Source: Saccharopolyspora phatthalungensis (lineage in GTDB: Bacteria > Actinomycetota > Actinomycetes > Mycobacteriales > Pseudonocardiaceae). From it: 64,000 bases of DNA. A program made the position numbers and the translations under genes. The stretch covers positions 4,385,501 through 4,449,500 of the forward strand of contig NZ_JACHIW010000001.1 of the NCBI RefSeq assembly GCF_014203395.1, read 5' to 3'. The notes beneath the pieces were generated by a model. That model was not told the DNA's origin. It was given only the letters and a program-made list of their open reading frames with translations, and made no database searches. Shown piece after piece: positions 54,613-62,127 of this stretch (within the stretch, counting starts at the first letter, position 1; each line of letters begins with the position of its first letter).

Positions 54613-55370
54613 GCCGCACCCTTGTCCGTCTCGGACAGACCTGCGGACAGCAGTCCGGCGACGTGATCAACAGTGCCGAATAACGCCTGTGCCGCGTCGA
54701 CCAGCGACGCGAAATCCTCTGCCGTCGCGGTGTCCGGGGCCGGTACTGTCAGCAACGCCTGTGCGGCGCTCATGGCCTGCCGTACGGCGTCGTCGAGCAA
54801 TCCGACAGTGGCGTTCGCCTGGTGCGGATCGGCGAGCAGTTGCCGGAGTCCGGGCAGCAGTGCCGCAGGGTCACCCCGCAGCGCGGTCACCACGTCGGTG
54901 AGCGGGTGGGCATCTCCGTATGCCTCGGATGCCAACGGCTCCACCAGGGCGGCCAGTCCAGCAAGCGACGTCAGGCGGTCCGCGTCGGCGGGGACGGTGG
55001 CCGGCCGCACCGGCACCGCCGCATTGCTGCCGTGCCATGCCTGCGTGCTGCCGCCGAGATCCAGTAGCCGGGAAACTCCCCGCTGCGACAACACCGCAGC
55101 CTCGGCCACACCATCGACCGTGTTCCCGCGTTGGGCATAGAGGGCGAGCACGCTGAACAGTCCGCAAAGTAACGCGGCGAACCGGTCGGCGTCGGTGCGC
55201 GGTGTCTTGTGGTTCAGCGGCGTTCCCGCCGCGTATTGCCACGTCGTCAAGAACAGCCGGTGACACTCACGGCACACATTGACCGTCAGCGTGGCATGGT
55301 TCGCACGTCCGGCAACGTGATGCGCCTCCACCCGTCCCGACTGTCCACATGTGACACATGTCGTAGTCAT
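54609..55370 (-). CDS. HNH-like zinc protein with helical C-terminal domain
   Basis: 253 residues. The first 37 form a zinc-HNH pattern: CVTCG (Cys5, Cys8), VEAHHVAGRAN and VNVCRECHRLF (Cys-x2-Cys-His). This fits an HNH nuclease core, though it is short. The remaining ~200 residues are all-helical, Ala/Leu-rich and unfamiliar. It is coupled by ATGA overlap to the polymerase and 3 nt downstream of the next gene, so it is part of one minus-strand operon. HNH genes are common companions of Cas1 and PolB in casposons. Confidence 0.65.
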   Translation of the reverse strand: MTTTCVTCGQSGRVEAHHVAGRANHATLTVNVCRECHRLFLTTWQYAAGTPLNHKTPRTDADRFAALLCGLFSVLALYAQRGNTVDGVAEAAVLSQRGVSRLLDLGGSTQAWHGSNAAVPVRPATVPADADRLTSLAGLAALVEPLASEAYGDAHPLTDVVTALRGDPAALLPGLRQLLADPHQANATVGLLDDAVRQAMSAAQALLTVPAPDTATAEDFASLVDAAQALFGTVDHVAGLLSAGLSETDKGAA

Positions 55371-55373
55371 GAT

Positions 55374-55868
55374 TCAGTCGTCCTTCTCGTAGATGGAATC
55401 AACGTTGATGTGATTGGTGTTTTCGTAATCGTCGAGCGGATCAAGCCGGGTTTCCAGTTCGTATTTCGGCACGTCCTCTCCATCTTTCTTATAGCCGCCG
55501 ATCATCTTTCCGTCGAATTTGCTCAATGAATCGGTCTTGCCGCTGTCCAGGTAGCGGCCGATTGCGTTCCAGTGCCTGGCCACCGTGGACCGGTCTTTCT
55601 TGCGCAGTCCGGATACAGTGACGATCCCCTCGGTGGTGACCACCCGCAGCGTCCGACGTGCCTGGAGATACTTCTTGTAGCGTTCCGGATCCCGCCGCGC
55701 CTGATCAGGGCGCTCGGGTGTATTGCCGTGCCCGCGTGCTTCCTTCTGCGACTGTCCTGCCGCGTGAGATTCGCGGGTGAATCCCTTACGTTCTAATCTT
55801 CGCCGATGGGCCGTCGGATTGCCGTAGGCATCGACCATTTCGTCCCAGGATTTACGCGGCTTCCCCAT
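55374..55868 (-). CDS. Hypothetical protein, first gene of the HNH-polymerase operon
   Basis: 164 residues, very hydrophilic, starting MGKPRKSWDEMVDAYGNPTA. The N-terminal 75 residues are basic and disordered; the middle (VTTEGIVTVSGLRKKDRSTV, then RHWNAIGRYLDSG) looks like a small folded DNA-binding unit; the C-terminus is acidic (ends YEKDD). I do not recognise a family. Its place ahead of the HNH and polymerase genes suggests a role in replication or DNA processing of the element. Confidence 0.6.
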   Translation of the reverse strand: MGKPRKSWDEMVDAYGNPTAHRRRLERKGFTRESHAAGQSQKEARGHGNTPERPDQARRDPERYKKYLQARRTLRVVTTEGIVTVSGLRKKDRSTVARHWNAIGRYLDSGKTDSLSKFDGKMIGGYKKDGEDVPKYELETRLDPLDDYENTNHINVDSIYEKDD

Positions 55869-55968
55869 GTCGCTACACCGCCAAGGTCAGGCGTGCGCAG
55901 CACGCTATTCGACTGAAACCGGTAGCTACGGAGGCGCGAAATACTGCCGCGCGAAACGGTGTGTGTGT

Positions 55969-56052
55969 TATCCTGGCGGTACACATGGAGTTTCACTGAG
56001 TCCCATTTCCAGGGGGCACCCGCGACCGGAATTGCGGGTGCCCCTCTTTTTG
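55969..56052 (+). ncRNA. Candidate short plus-strand transcript ending in an intrinsic terminator
   Basis: A near-perfect rho-independent terminator for plus-strand transcription lies at 56013-56052: stem GGGGCACCCGC (56013-56023) / GCGGGTGCCCC (56034-56044) followed by TCTTTTT. No plus-strand gene ends here; both neighbours are on the minus strand. A -10-like TATCCT is at 55969-55974, so a ~65-70-nt RNA could be made, containing at most a 4-codon frame (MEFH). A weak -35 makes the promoter uncertain. Confidence 0.35.
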
Positions 56053-56065
56053 GTGCTGTAGCCGT

Positions 56066-56860
56066 TTACTCGAATTCCTCCAACGCTGTGATGGCGTGGG
56101 TAAGCCATTCCGACCATGCGCGGGCCTGGCGGACGGCGTGCTCAACGTCGTCGTAGTACTGATCGGCCAGCGCTTCGGCCAGTGCTGTTCCCATGTCGCG
56201 GGTGGCCCGCTTGCCGGAGAACCGGGCCAGCAACCCGCGCCTGTCGTCCAGCCGTGCCAGGTCCCGCACCAGCGTCCGGGCCGCCTTCTCGGCGGTCTCC
56301 TCCGGCGGGTACCACTCCTGCCCATCGTCACCGTCGTCGGTGCCGGGATCGGGACTGGTGGCCAAACTGGCCACCTCACCGCGCCGGTATTTCGACACCG
56401 TGGAATGCGAGACCCCGCAGGCGCGGCCGATCTGCCGGTCCGACCACTCCGGATGTTCGTCCACAAGCCGCTTCACCGCCGCGACTCGTTCGGTACGCGT
56501 CAGCGGCAGCCCGGCTGTGGCGGCCAGCGTCAGACCGTGCCGGTAGGCCGCCCTGTGTGGGTGTTCGCCCTCCTCGGCCGGAATGATCCGCACGTCTGCC
56601 TCACTGGCGTCGACCTGGTGTAAGGCGTGGTAGCGGTGCCAGCCGTCGGCCAGGATGAATCGCCCTGACTCCGGGGCGGGCACCACGTCCAGCGGTGGCA
56701 GCACCGACCGGGTGTCGTCGCGGTACAGCTCCGCGAAGTCCGCGACCCGCTGGCGGTTTAACTCCTGACGCGGCCACGCGGACACATCCGCCTCGATCCT
56801 CTCCAACGGCACCGCGATCACCCCGCCGCCGCTCGCGGTCGCCTCGCTGGTCTGTGTCAT
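56066..56860 (-). CDS. ParB/Srx-domain DNA-binding protein
   Basis: 264 residues. N-terminal ParB/sulfiredoxin-like domain (IAVPLERIEADVSAWPRQEL, FILADGWHRYHAL with the GxHR-type loop), then an HTH (SDRQIGRACGVSHSTVSKYR). A Glu/Ala-rich helical tail follows. Such proteins act in plasmid partition, as nucleases, or as element-encoded regulators. It starts 4 nt inside the end of the preceding small HTH gene (ATGA), so the two form an operon. Its own downstream spacer carries the plus-strand terminator. Confidence 0.8.
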   Translation of the reverse strand: MTQTSEATASGGGVIAVPLERIEADVSAWPRQELNRQRVADFAELYRDDTRSVLPPLDVVPAPESGRFILADGWHRYHALHQVDASEADVRIIPAEEGEHPHRAAYRHGLTLAATAGLPLTRTERVAAVKRLVDEHPEWSDRQIGRACGVSHSTVSKYRRGEVASLATSPDPGTDDGDDGQEWYPPEETAEKAARTLVRDLARLDDRRGLLARFSGKRATRDMGTALAEALADQYYDDVEHAVRQARAWSEWLTHAITALEEFE

Positions 56861-57165
56861 CGCGTCTCACCGCCGGCCTGCTCCGGCCGCATGGTGTGAC
56901 GATCGGTTCCCGGCTGAGCGTGCGTCACCGAACGGGACCGCCTCCGAGAACTCGTGCCCTTTGGTGGCCGTCCCCGTCGGGGCGGCACGAAGGTCTTGGC
57001 GTATTCGGTGATCTCGGACTCCACGAACAACCGGCCCAACGGCGTAGTCACATACGGAATCCGGTCCTGGGCTACCAGACGCTTGAGACTGTCCGGGCCG
57101 ATCTTCAGCCGCGCGGCTGTCTCGGCCGCACTGAGGAACCCAAGTTTGTCCGCAATGGAAGGCAT
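56857..57165 (-). CDS. Small HTH protein (excisionase-like)
   Basis: 102 residues from ATG 57165. MerR/excisionase-type winged HTH: FLSAAETAARLKIGPDSLKR, then PYVTTPLGRLFVESEITEYA; the tail is very basic (PPRRGRPPKGTSSRRRSR), like an AT-hook. Typical of element-encoded directionality factors or regulators. It is divergent from cas1 across 424 nt and coupled to the ParB-like gene. Confidence 0.72.
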   Translation of the reverse strand: MPSIADKLGFLSAAETAARLKIGPDSLKRLVAQDRIPYVTTPLGRLFVESEITEYAKTFVPPRRGRPPKGTSSRRRSRSVTHAQPGTDRHTMRPEQAGGETR

Positions 57166-57589
57166 ACCGTGCCCCACTTCTGCACTCGGCGAATCGGCAA
57201 ATAGGCCGCGCCGGAAAGGCGGCCCGAATCCAGTGAAACACCTCCCGATCTGAAATGCCAACCCCTTTATGGCGAACACCGAGTGCAGATCAGGACGATT
57301 GTTGAGCATCTTTAATATGTTTCGATCGGAACGTCATGTCGCTTAGTTATTATTGCGCCCGCGGTTCAATTGAATCTTTTGTTGTCCATCGCATTAATGC
57401 GCTCATTGAGCGCGTTGTTCATGGTGGTTCGGTCATGCCGGTCAACGAGTTTCCGTGCGTGTGCGCGAATCCGGCCATCACGCACGATCACGGTGCTACG
57501 CTCGTGCGCGGAACAACCGCATATGAAGCGACCCCGGCCGACGCGCCAACGTCGAACCGGGGTCTGACACCACGAGAGAGGTAGCTCCC
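57166..57589. promoter_or_regulatory. AT-richer divergent control region upstream of cas1
   Basis: 424 nt between the divergent small HTH gene and cas1. The part 57290-57430 is clearly lower in GC than its surroundings and holds GCATTAATGC. A hairpin GACCCCGG (57530-57537) / CCGGGGTC (57557-57564) lies just before the cas1 ribosome site GAGAGAGG (57574-57581). A short frame (57336-57584) ends at the SD but is not convincing as a gene. Confidence 0.45.
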
Positions 57590-59137
57590 GTGATGCTGAC
57601 TCAGCAGCGTAACGCGCCCACACGCGCTCACCGCACCCTGCCCGAGGGTGCGACCGCCACCGCCGCCATCGTCTACGGCCGCACGAGCACCGATCCGCGT
57701 GTGATCATCGCCGACGGCCGCAATGTTCAGCTCCGTGTCGAACGCGGGCAGCTGTCCATTCAGGACGGGATCGGCCAGCACCGCCGTATCCGCACCCTGC
57801 CCCGGATCGAACGCGACGTGCGCCGCATCATCGTGTTGGCCGACAACGGATATGTGTCCTGGGATGCCGCACGCTGGTGCGCCGATGTCGGGATCACGGT
57901 GGTCCAGGTCGACCGGTCCGGCCGACAGATCACCGCCACCGCTGAGCCCCGGCCGGGTACCGACGACGTGCGGCTGCGGCGAGCGCAAGCGTTCGCCAGC
58001 GACGACGGACCACACGCGGCCATCGGTCTGGACATCGCGAAATACATCCTCGCTCGCAAGCTGGACGGGCAGGCCGCCATCGCCACCGAGTACCTGAACA
58101 ATCCGGACGCCAGCGACATCATCCGTCAGCACGCCGCCGAAGTTGCCGCCAGCGAGGACATCGGCACTGCCCGGGTGCGGGAAGGTGCGGCAGGTGCGGC
58201 GTACTGGCAAGCCTGGTCCGGGCGCGTCATCGTGCCTTTCGAGCCGCGTGAGCTGCGCACCGTGCCTGCGCACTGGACCACGTTCGTGGCCCGGAGATCC
58301 TGCATCGACACCGCCAAGACCAACGGCCACCACGCCGCCGACCCGATCAATGCCCTGCTGAACTATTCCTACTGGCTGGCCGAGACTGAATGTCGCCTGG
58401 CGTGTCTGGCTGTCGGGCTCGATCCCGCGATGGGGTTCCACCATGCCGACAAACCCAACCGTGACTCGCTCGCCCTGGACCTGCTGGAAATCCTGCGCCC
58501 CGACATCGACCGGTTCGTCCTCGACCTGCTGTGCACCAACGGCCCGATGCGCTACCTCTCCCCGAAACTGTTCGTCGAGGAATCCGACGGGCATTGCAGG
58601 CTCGTCCCACCCCTGACGCACCTGATCGCTGAACAGTGCCTCGACTGGACACGCAGCATCGCGCCCCACGCCGCACACATCGCCCGCATGCTCGCCGCGA
58701 GCGCGAAAGGCGACGTCCGCCCCGCAAAATCCCGCAAGCAGAGCCAGCCGGGCACCCGCCGGAAGTACACACCCGCCAGGCCACTACGCCTGTCCGGGAC
58801 GGTCACGGTCGAGCGGATCATCCCCGATCACCTGTGGGCCGACATCGCTCCATTGCTTCCGCCAGAGCCGCAGAAGCGAGGTGTCGGACGTCCCCGCGCC
58901 GACAACCGCGCGGTGCTCGCCGGGATCGTGTGCGTGGAACAACTCGGCTGCACCTACAGCAGAATTCCGCCCACACTCGGAGCCAGTGCGAGTACCTGCC
59001 GCATCCGACTCGACGCGTGGCAGGAAGCAGACATCTGGCCCGCTATCGAGCGTGTCCTCCACGACAGCGACCACATCCGGCAGCTACGTGCCGAAGCCGA
59101 CGCCACCCCGGCCCTGAACGGCCGCGTCGGGGATTGA
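57590..59137 (+). CDS. cas1: Stand-alone Cas1 integrase fused to a transposase-type HTH domain
   Basis: 515 residues, much longer than CRISPR Cas1 (~300-340). Residues ~25-365 are Cas1: beta-rich N-domain, then the catalytic set Glu198 (ARVREGAAGAAYWQAW), His285 (GFHHADKPNRDS) and Asp297 (SLALDLLEILRP), with NALLNYSYWLAETECRL before it. After a basic linker (370-400), residues ~402-495 match the N-terminal HTH domain of IS5-type transposases (IIPDHLWADIAPLLPPEPQK, GRPRADNRAVLAGIV). No cas2, cas3/cas9 or repeats are near. A C-terminal HTH is known in casposases. Start GTG 57590 has SD GAGAGAGG at 8 nt; ATG 57593 is the alternative. Confidence 0.88.
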   Translation: MMLTQQRNAPTRAHRTLPEGATATAAIVYGRTSTDPRVIIADGRNVQLRVERGQLSIQDGIGQHRRIRTLPRIERDVRRIIVLADNGYVSWDAARWCADVGITVVQVDRSGRQITATAEPRPGTDDVRLRRAQAFASDDGPHAAIGLDIAKYILARKLDGQAAIATEYLNNPDASDIIRQHAAEVAASEDIGTARVREGAAGAAYWQAWSGRVIVPFEPRELRTVPAHWTTFVARRSCIDTAKTNGHHAADPINALLNYSYWLAETECRLACLAVGLDPAMGFHHADKPNRDSLALDLLEILRPDIDRFVLDLLCTNGPMRYLSPKLFVEESDGHCRLVPPLTHLIAEQCLDWTRSIAPHAAHIARMLAASAKGDVRPAKSRKQSQPGTRRKYTPARPLRLSGTVTVERIIPDHLWADIAPLLPPEPQKRGVGRPRADNRAVLAGIVCVEQLGCTYSRIPPTLGASASTCRIRLDAWQEADIWPAIERVLHDSDHIRQLRAEADATPALNGRVGD

Positions 59138-59160
59138 TTGATCAGGACACGGACACGATC

Positions 59161-59201
59161 GAGCGGCCGGGGGCGACAGTGATGCCCCCGGCCGCTCTGG
59201 T
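59161..59201. terminator. Terminator after cas1
   Basis: Perfect 14-bp stem GAGCGGCCGGGGGC (59161-59174) / GCCCCCGGCCGCTC (59184-59197), 23 nt after the cas1 stop, followed by TGGTTT. Confidence 0.85.
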
Positions 59202-59227
59202 TTCTCCGGGGTGACGGTTCGGCTACC

Positions 59228-60043
59228 GTGACCGCTGTGATTGATGTTCGCCACACCGCGCATGACGACGTGGTGGAACGCGCTGAACGTGCCCTTTCCG
59301 TACGGCTTGACCGGTCGTCCGTTGTGTACGGGGAGTCCGGCGCGTCTGAGGGTTACCGCACCACGGCCGGCACATGGGTGCGCATTGAGCGTCGCAACCG
59401 TGAACGTGCTGGCGGGCAAGCGTGGATCGGCCTCGAAGAATCCGCCACCATTCCCGGCGTCCGCAAACCCTCGTGGTTCCAGTCGGCGACGTGGGATGAC
59501 AAAGCGCGGGGTGTGGTGTGGCGTGCGGACGAGGTACAGCTCATCACGGCCCCGACGGTCAGTAGCCTCGATACCGCCTTGGCTCTGCCGGATTCGTGGT
59601 GGGCTGGCCTGTCGTCATCGCTTGATCAGCTGGCCGCGTACTCAACCACGCGTATCGGCATGAGTCAGCAGCACGTGACCCGCCGCATTGTCGAGGTTTT
59701 CGGAGACGGTGCGGATACCACGGTGGACGAGTGGAGAACCGCGCACACGGATGTTCACTGGGACAACGTGACTACCGACGGATATCTGATCGATTGGGAG
59801 GATTGGGGCCGTGCGCCACGTGGGCTAGATGCGGCATGTTTGTGGCAAGCGTCTTTGCCGTGCCTGGAGCTGGCCGCGCGGGTCCGGCAGATATTCGCCG
59901 CCGATCTGGATACGCGTTCGGGGAAGTTGGCCATGCTACTTCAGGCAGCGAACGCGGTAAGGGCCGCTGCCCGGCTCGGCGTGCCGACGCCATTGTCGGG
60001 GCCTGCGCGGGCAGCGGCCGATCAGCTACTTGCCGAGCTGTAG
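59228..60043 (+). CDS. APH-fold kinase-like protein
   Basis: 271 residues from GTG 59228. The kinase catalytic loop is HTDVHWDN (Asp175) and the metal site YLIDWEDWG (Asp189), as in aminoglycoside/choline kinase-type enzymes; the N-lobe is poorly conserved (GASEGYRTTAGTWVRIERRN). The substrate is unknown. Its 3' end overlaps the 3' end of the convergent JmjC gene by 18 nt, and the two may work together on the small peptide encoded at 61299-61448 (inference). Confidence 0.75.
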   Translation: MTAVIDVRHTAHDDVVERAERALSVRLDRSSVVYGESGASEGYRTTAGTWVRIERRNRERAGGQAWIGLEESATIPGVRKPSWFQSATWDDKARGVVWRADEVQLITAPTVSSLDTALALPDSWWAGLSSSLDQLAAYSTTRIGMSQQHVTRRIVEVFGDGADTTVDEWRTAHTDVHWDNVTTDGYLIDWEDWGRAPRGLDAACLWQASLPCLELAARVRQIFAADLDTRSGKLAMLLQAANAVRAAARLGVPTPLSGPARAAADQLLAEL

Positions 60044-61213
60044 AAATCCGGCCGCCAGCTCTGGCGTCAACTCGGCGCATACACCCTCGTCTACGAATGT
60101 GCGCGCGATGGCGTCGGCAGGAACGCCGGTTTCGGCCGTGACCTGTTCGATGTTGACCGGGTTGCCGGAGAGCAGTTTGCGAACAACCGGTTCGGCTTTC
60201 GCCGCGAACACAAGTTCTTTGCCGACTGCCCACACCGTCACATCGTCAGGGCCGGTGATGATGTGCGGCGGAAAGTCGGTCAGGCAAACCACGTCGGTCA
60301 ACCCGCCGAACACGCCCCCAGTGATGACCCGACGTCGCGGCGGTCGTTCGGTCTCACGCGCTAACAGGTACACGTCTTGCGGGCAGCGGGCGACGAGTTG
60401 CGGCACCAGCTCCGCTAGCGTGTCGGTGTTGCCGTCCCGGTCCAGATCAAACCGGAACGCCTCGTCCTGCCGGGACCGGTCAGCGATCCATGACAGCCAG
60501 TCCACCCCGGTTCGCTTCACGAATCCGAACGTGGCGTGAAGCGAGTAACCGGCTCGGTCGTCGGCTCGGTCTGTGCGGGTCGCCCGGTGCCAGTAGCCGC
60601 GTGGAATGTGGAGCACGTCCCCGGCTCGCATCGTGCCCGCCCAGAGGACTGCTTCGGGCGGTGCATCGGCGCGTTCCACGTCGCGGTACATCGGCGCTAC
60701 CCGTGATGTGCCACGCACTTCCCAGGACTTTTCGCCGCCGAGCTGCACGACCACAACGTCATGGTCGTCCCAATGCAGGTCGAAACCGGCAGCGTTGCTG
60801 GTCGTCAGGTAGGTATTCACCTGAACCAGCTCACGGGACCACCATTGCAATGCTTGGCAGGCGATTTCCATTGCGGGATTGAACGAATCCAGCGTATCCA
60901 GGACGAGCGTGCTTCCCTCTCTGATGAAGGAGGCTAGCCGGTCCATGCGTGCCATCTGCCGAGCTTGACCTCTACGGCTTGTGACAGCGCGCGTGTACCG
61001 GTCGGGGTGCAGCTCTTCACCGTGTTGGAAGACCCTCAGTTGTGGGAATTCCAACGACCGGCGCATGACGATGTCCAGCAGTCGGGTTGGAGTGAGGATC
61101 TGCTGGCACAGCTCGGGATTGGGCATCTTGCCATAAGCGACACCAGAGCCAAGCGGGCGAGAATCCTTCCATTCCAACGCTTTTTCGATTGATGAAACAA
61201 GTGCGTGATCCAC
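60026..61213 (-). CDS. JmjC/cupin-type Fe(II)/2-oxoglutarate oxygenase
   Basis: 395 residues from GTG 61213. The iron facial triad is visible as His147-x-Asp149 in FDLHWDDHDVVVVQLGGEKS and His209 in GDVLHIPRGYWHRATR. The C-terminal ~120 residues form a winged-helix-like region (VRKLLSGNPVNIEQVTAETG). The arrangement equals bacterial ribosomal-oxygenase-type (Cupin_4, YcfD/ROX-like) hydroxylases, which modify ribosomal proteins; variants next to small peptide genes hydroxylate peptides. It follows a 49-codon gene and a strong hairpin. Confidence 0.82.
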   Translation of the reverse strand: MDHALVSSIEKALEWKDSRPLGSGVAYGKMPNPELCQQILTPTRLLDIVMRRSLEFPQLRVFQHGEELHPDRYTRAVTSRRGQARQMARMDRLASFIREGSTLVLDTLDSFNPAMEIACQALQWWSRELVQVNTYLTTSNAAGFDLHWDDHDVVVVQLGGEKSWEVRGTSRVAPMYRDVERADAPPEAVLWAGTMRAGDVLHIPRGYWHRATRTDRADDRAGYSLHATFGFVKRTGVDWLSWIADRSRQDEAFRFDLDRDGNTDTLAELVPQLVARCPQDVYLLARETERPPRRRVITGGVFGGLTDVVCLTDFPPHIITGPDDVTVWAVGKELVFAAKAEPVVRKLLSGNPVNIEQVTAETGVPADAIARTFVDEGVCAELTPELAAGFLQLGK

Positions 61214-61247
61214 GACTGATCATCCTTTGTTTGCGTACCAATGAGAA

Positions 61248-61283
61248 CGGCGGCGACAGGGTAGGCGCGCCCTGTCGCCGCCG
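61248..61283. terminator. Hairpin between peptide gene and oxygenase gene (attenuator)
   Basis: Perfect 14-bp stem CGGCGGCGACAGGG (61248-61261) / CCCTGTCGCCGCCG (61270-61283) with an 8-nt loop. It lies 15 nt past the stop of the minus-strand peptide gene and 34 nt before the oxygenase start, where a partial terminator would keep peptide mRNA in excess. Confidence 0.7.
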
Positions 61284-61298
61284 ATCACTCGTTGCGGG

Positions 61299-61448
61299 TC
61301 ACTCCGGGATGTTCAACCCGTCGCCGCCTTGGTCGCCGTGGCCATCGCCACCACCGGACTTGGACGGGTCGCCGTGCACGAGGTTCAGTCGGTCCTGCAC
61401 GATCGGCAGCCGCCGGACGCCGATCACCAGCTCTTCCTGGTCTTCCAT
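61299..61448 (-). CDS. 49-residue Gly/Asp-rich peptide, possible RiPP precursor
   Basis: From ATG 61448 with a very strong SD (GGAAGGAGGGG) 6 nt upstream. The first ~28 residues are leader-like and acidic/hydrophobic (MEDQEELVIGVRRLPIVQDR); the rest is a Gly, Asp, His, Ser, Lys and Gln tail (SKSGGGDGHGDQGGDG) ending NIPE. Leader plus low-complexity core, strong translation, a following attenuator-like hairpin and an oxygenase gene fit a ribosomally made, modified peptide. I do not recognise the class. Confidence 0.6.
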   Translation of the reverse strand: MEDQEELVIGVRRLPIVQDRLNLVHGDPSKSGGGDGHGDQGGDGLNIPE

Positions 61449-61649
61449 TGGGATCCCCTCCTTCCTGCTTCCACGCGGCTTGCACCGCTCTTCCTTCCTT
61501 CCACCCCGGCTACGGCGGGACAGCCGCAATCCGGGTGAACCATGCGGCCCGCCGAATCACCGGTTCCGCGTAGTCCGATCACCGGTATCGAGTAACCGTC
61601 TTCCGGTCGGGTGCCGGTCGGGGGCGAACATGCGACACCCGCACCGGGG

Positions 61650-61940
61650 TTAGACGAGCGCTGCGGGCTTTCTGCGAGCAGCGCAGTGGGCGGCACAGTC
61701 CCGGCATCCGACCACGCTGACCTGAGCATGTGTCGGTGCATCGCCACCGATCACCCGCATGCCGCACAACGTCCACCCACGCCGAGCGGGGTCACGTTCG
61801 TGGGCAGTGCGATGGTGATCGACCCAGATCAAGACGGGGTCGGGGTCGGTGTCGTCGGAGAGGAACCACGCGACCGGCGTCCGGGCCTGTGGCAGAGCGA
61901 TCGTGGCACCAGGAGTACGGACAGGGAGACCACCGATCAT
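61650..61940 (-). CDS. Small hypothetical protein with CxxC
   Basis: 96 residues from ATG 61940 after AAGGAGCGGAGGGG. It has a beta-like core (ARTPVAWFLSDDTDPDPVLI), TLCGMRVIGG and a C-terminal VVGCRDCAAHCAARRK that could bind zinc. Function is unknown. It is one of a chain of small minus-strand genes above the peptide gene. Confidence 0.5.
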   Translation of the reverse strand: MIGGLPVRTPGATIALPQARTPVAWFLSDDTDPDPVLIWVDHHRTAHERDPARRGWTLCGMRVIGGDAPTHAQVSVVGCRDCAAHCAARRKPAALV

Positions 61941-61968
61941 CGCGACCCCTCCGCTCCTTGAAGGCGCT

Positions 61969-62127
61969 TCAACACGCCAGGACACCCCGTGCACGGCACG
62001 GGGGCCGGTCCGTTTGGGTCCGCAGGCGCAAGGACACCCAGTGGCACTCCGCACAAGGACTCAGCGCCCCGTAGAGAACGTAATGCTCGACTCCGTTGCG
62101 GCTGACAAGCTTCCGGTAGCCGGTCAC
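61969..62127 (-). CDS. Small hypothetical protein, 52 residues
   Basis: GTG 62127 overlaps the stop of the preceding gene (GTGA). Reads TGYRKLVSRNGVEHYVLYGA then SPCAECHW and a C-terminal Cys pair; a small zinc-binding fold is possible. A longer in-frame start (62223) exists but would overlap the upstream gene by 100 nt. Function unknown. Confidence 0.45.
   Translation of the reverse strand: MTGYRKLVSRNGVEHYVLYGALSPCAECHWVSLRLRTQTDRPPCRARGVLAC

Larger units (their letters stand above)
50693..59201. mobile_element. Casposon-like element (Cas1, PolB, HNH, HTH genes)
   Basis: The block holds the diagnostic casposon set: a solo Cas1 with C-terminal HTH, a family B DNA polymerase, an HNH-like protein and HTH/ParB-like DNA-binding proteins, in two divergent groups. 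Boundaries are provisional: terminal inverted repeats and target duplications could not be identified by eye. The left end is probably between 50324 and 50692. The right end could be near the cas1 terminator (59201) or, if the JmjC/kinase genes are cargo, near 62.7 kb. Confidence 0.6.

Noticed and set aside
57336..57584. 82-codon frame just before cas1
   Set aside because: Codon bias is ambiguous, it lies in the AT-rich control region and has no recognisable domain; it might still be a leader peptide.
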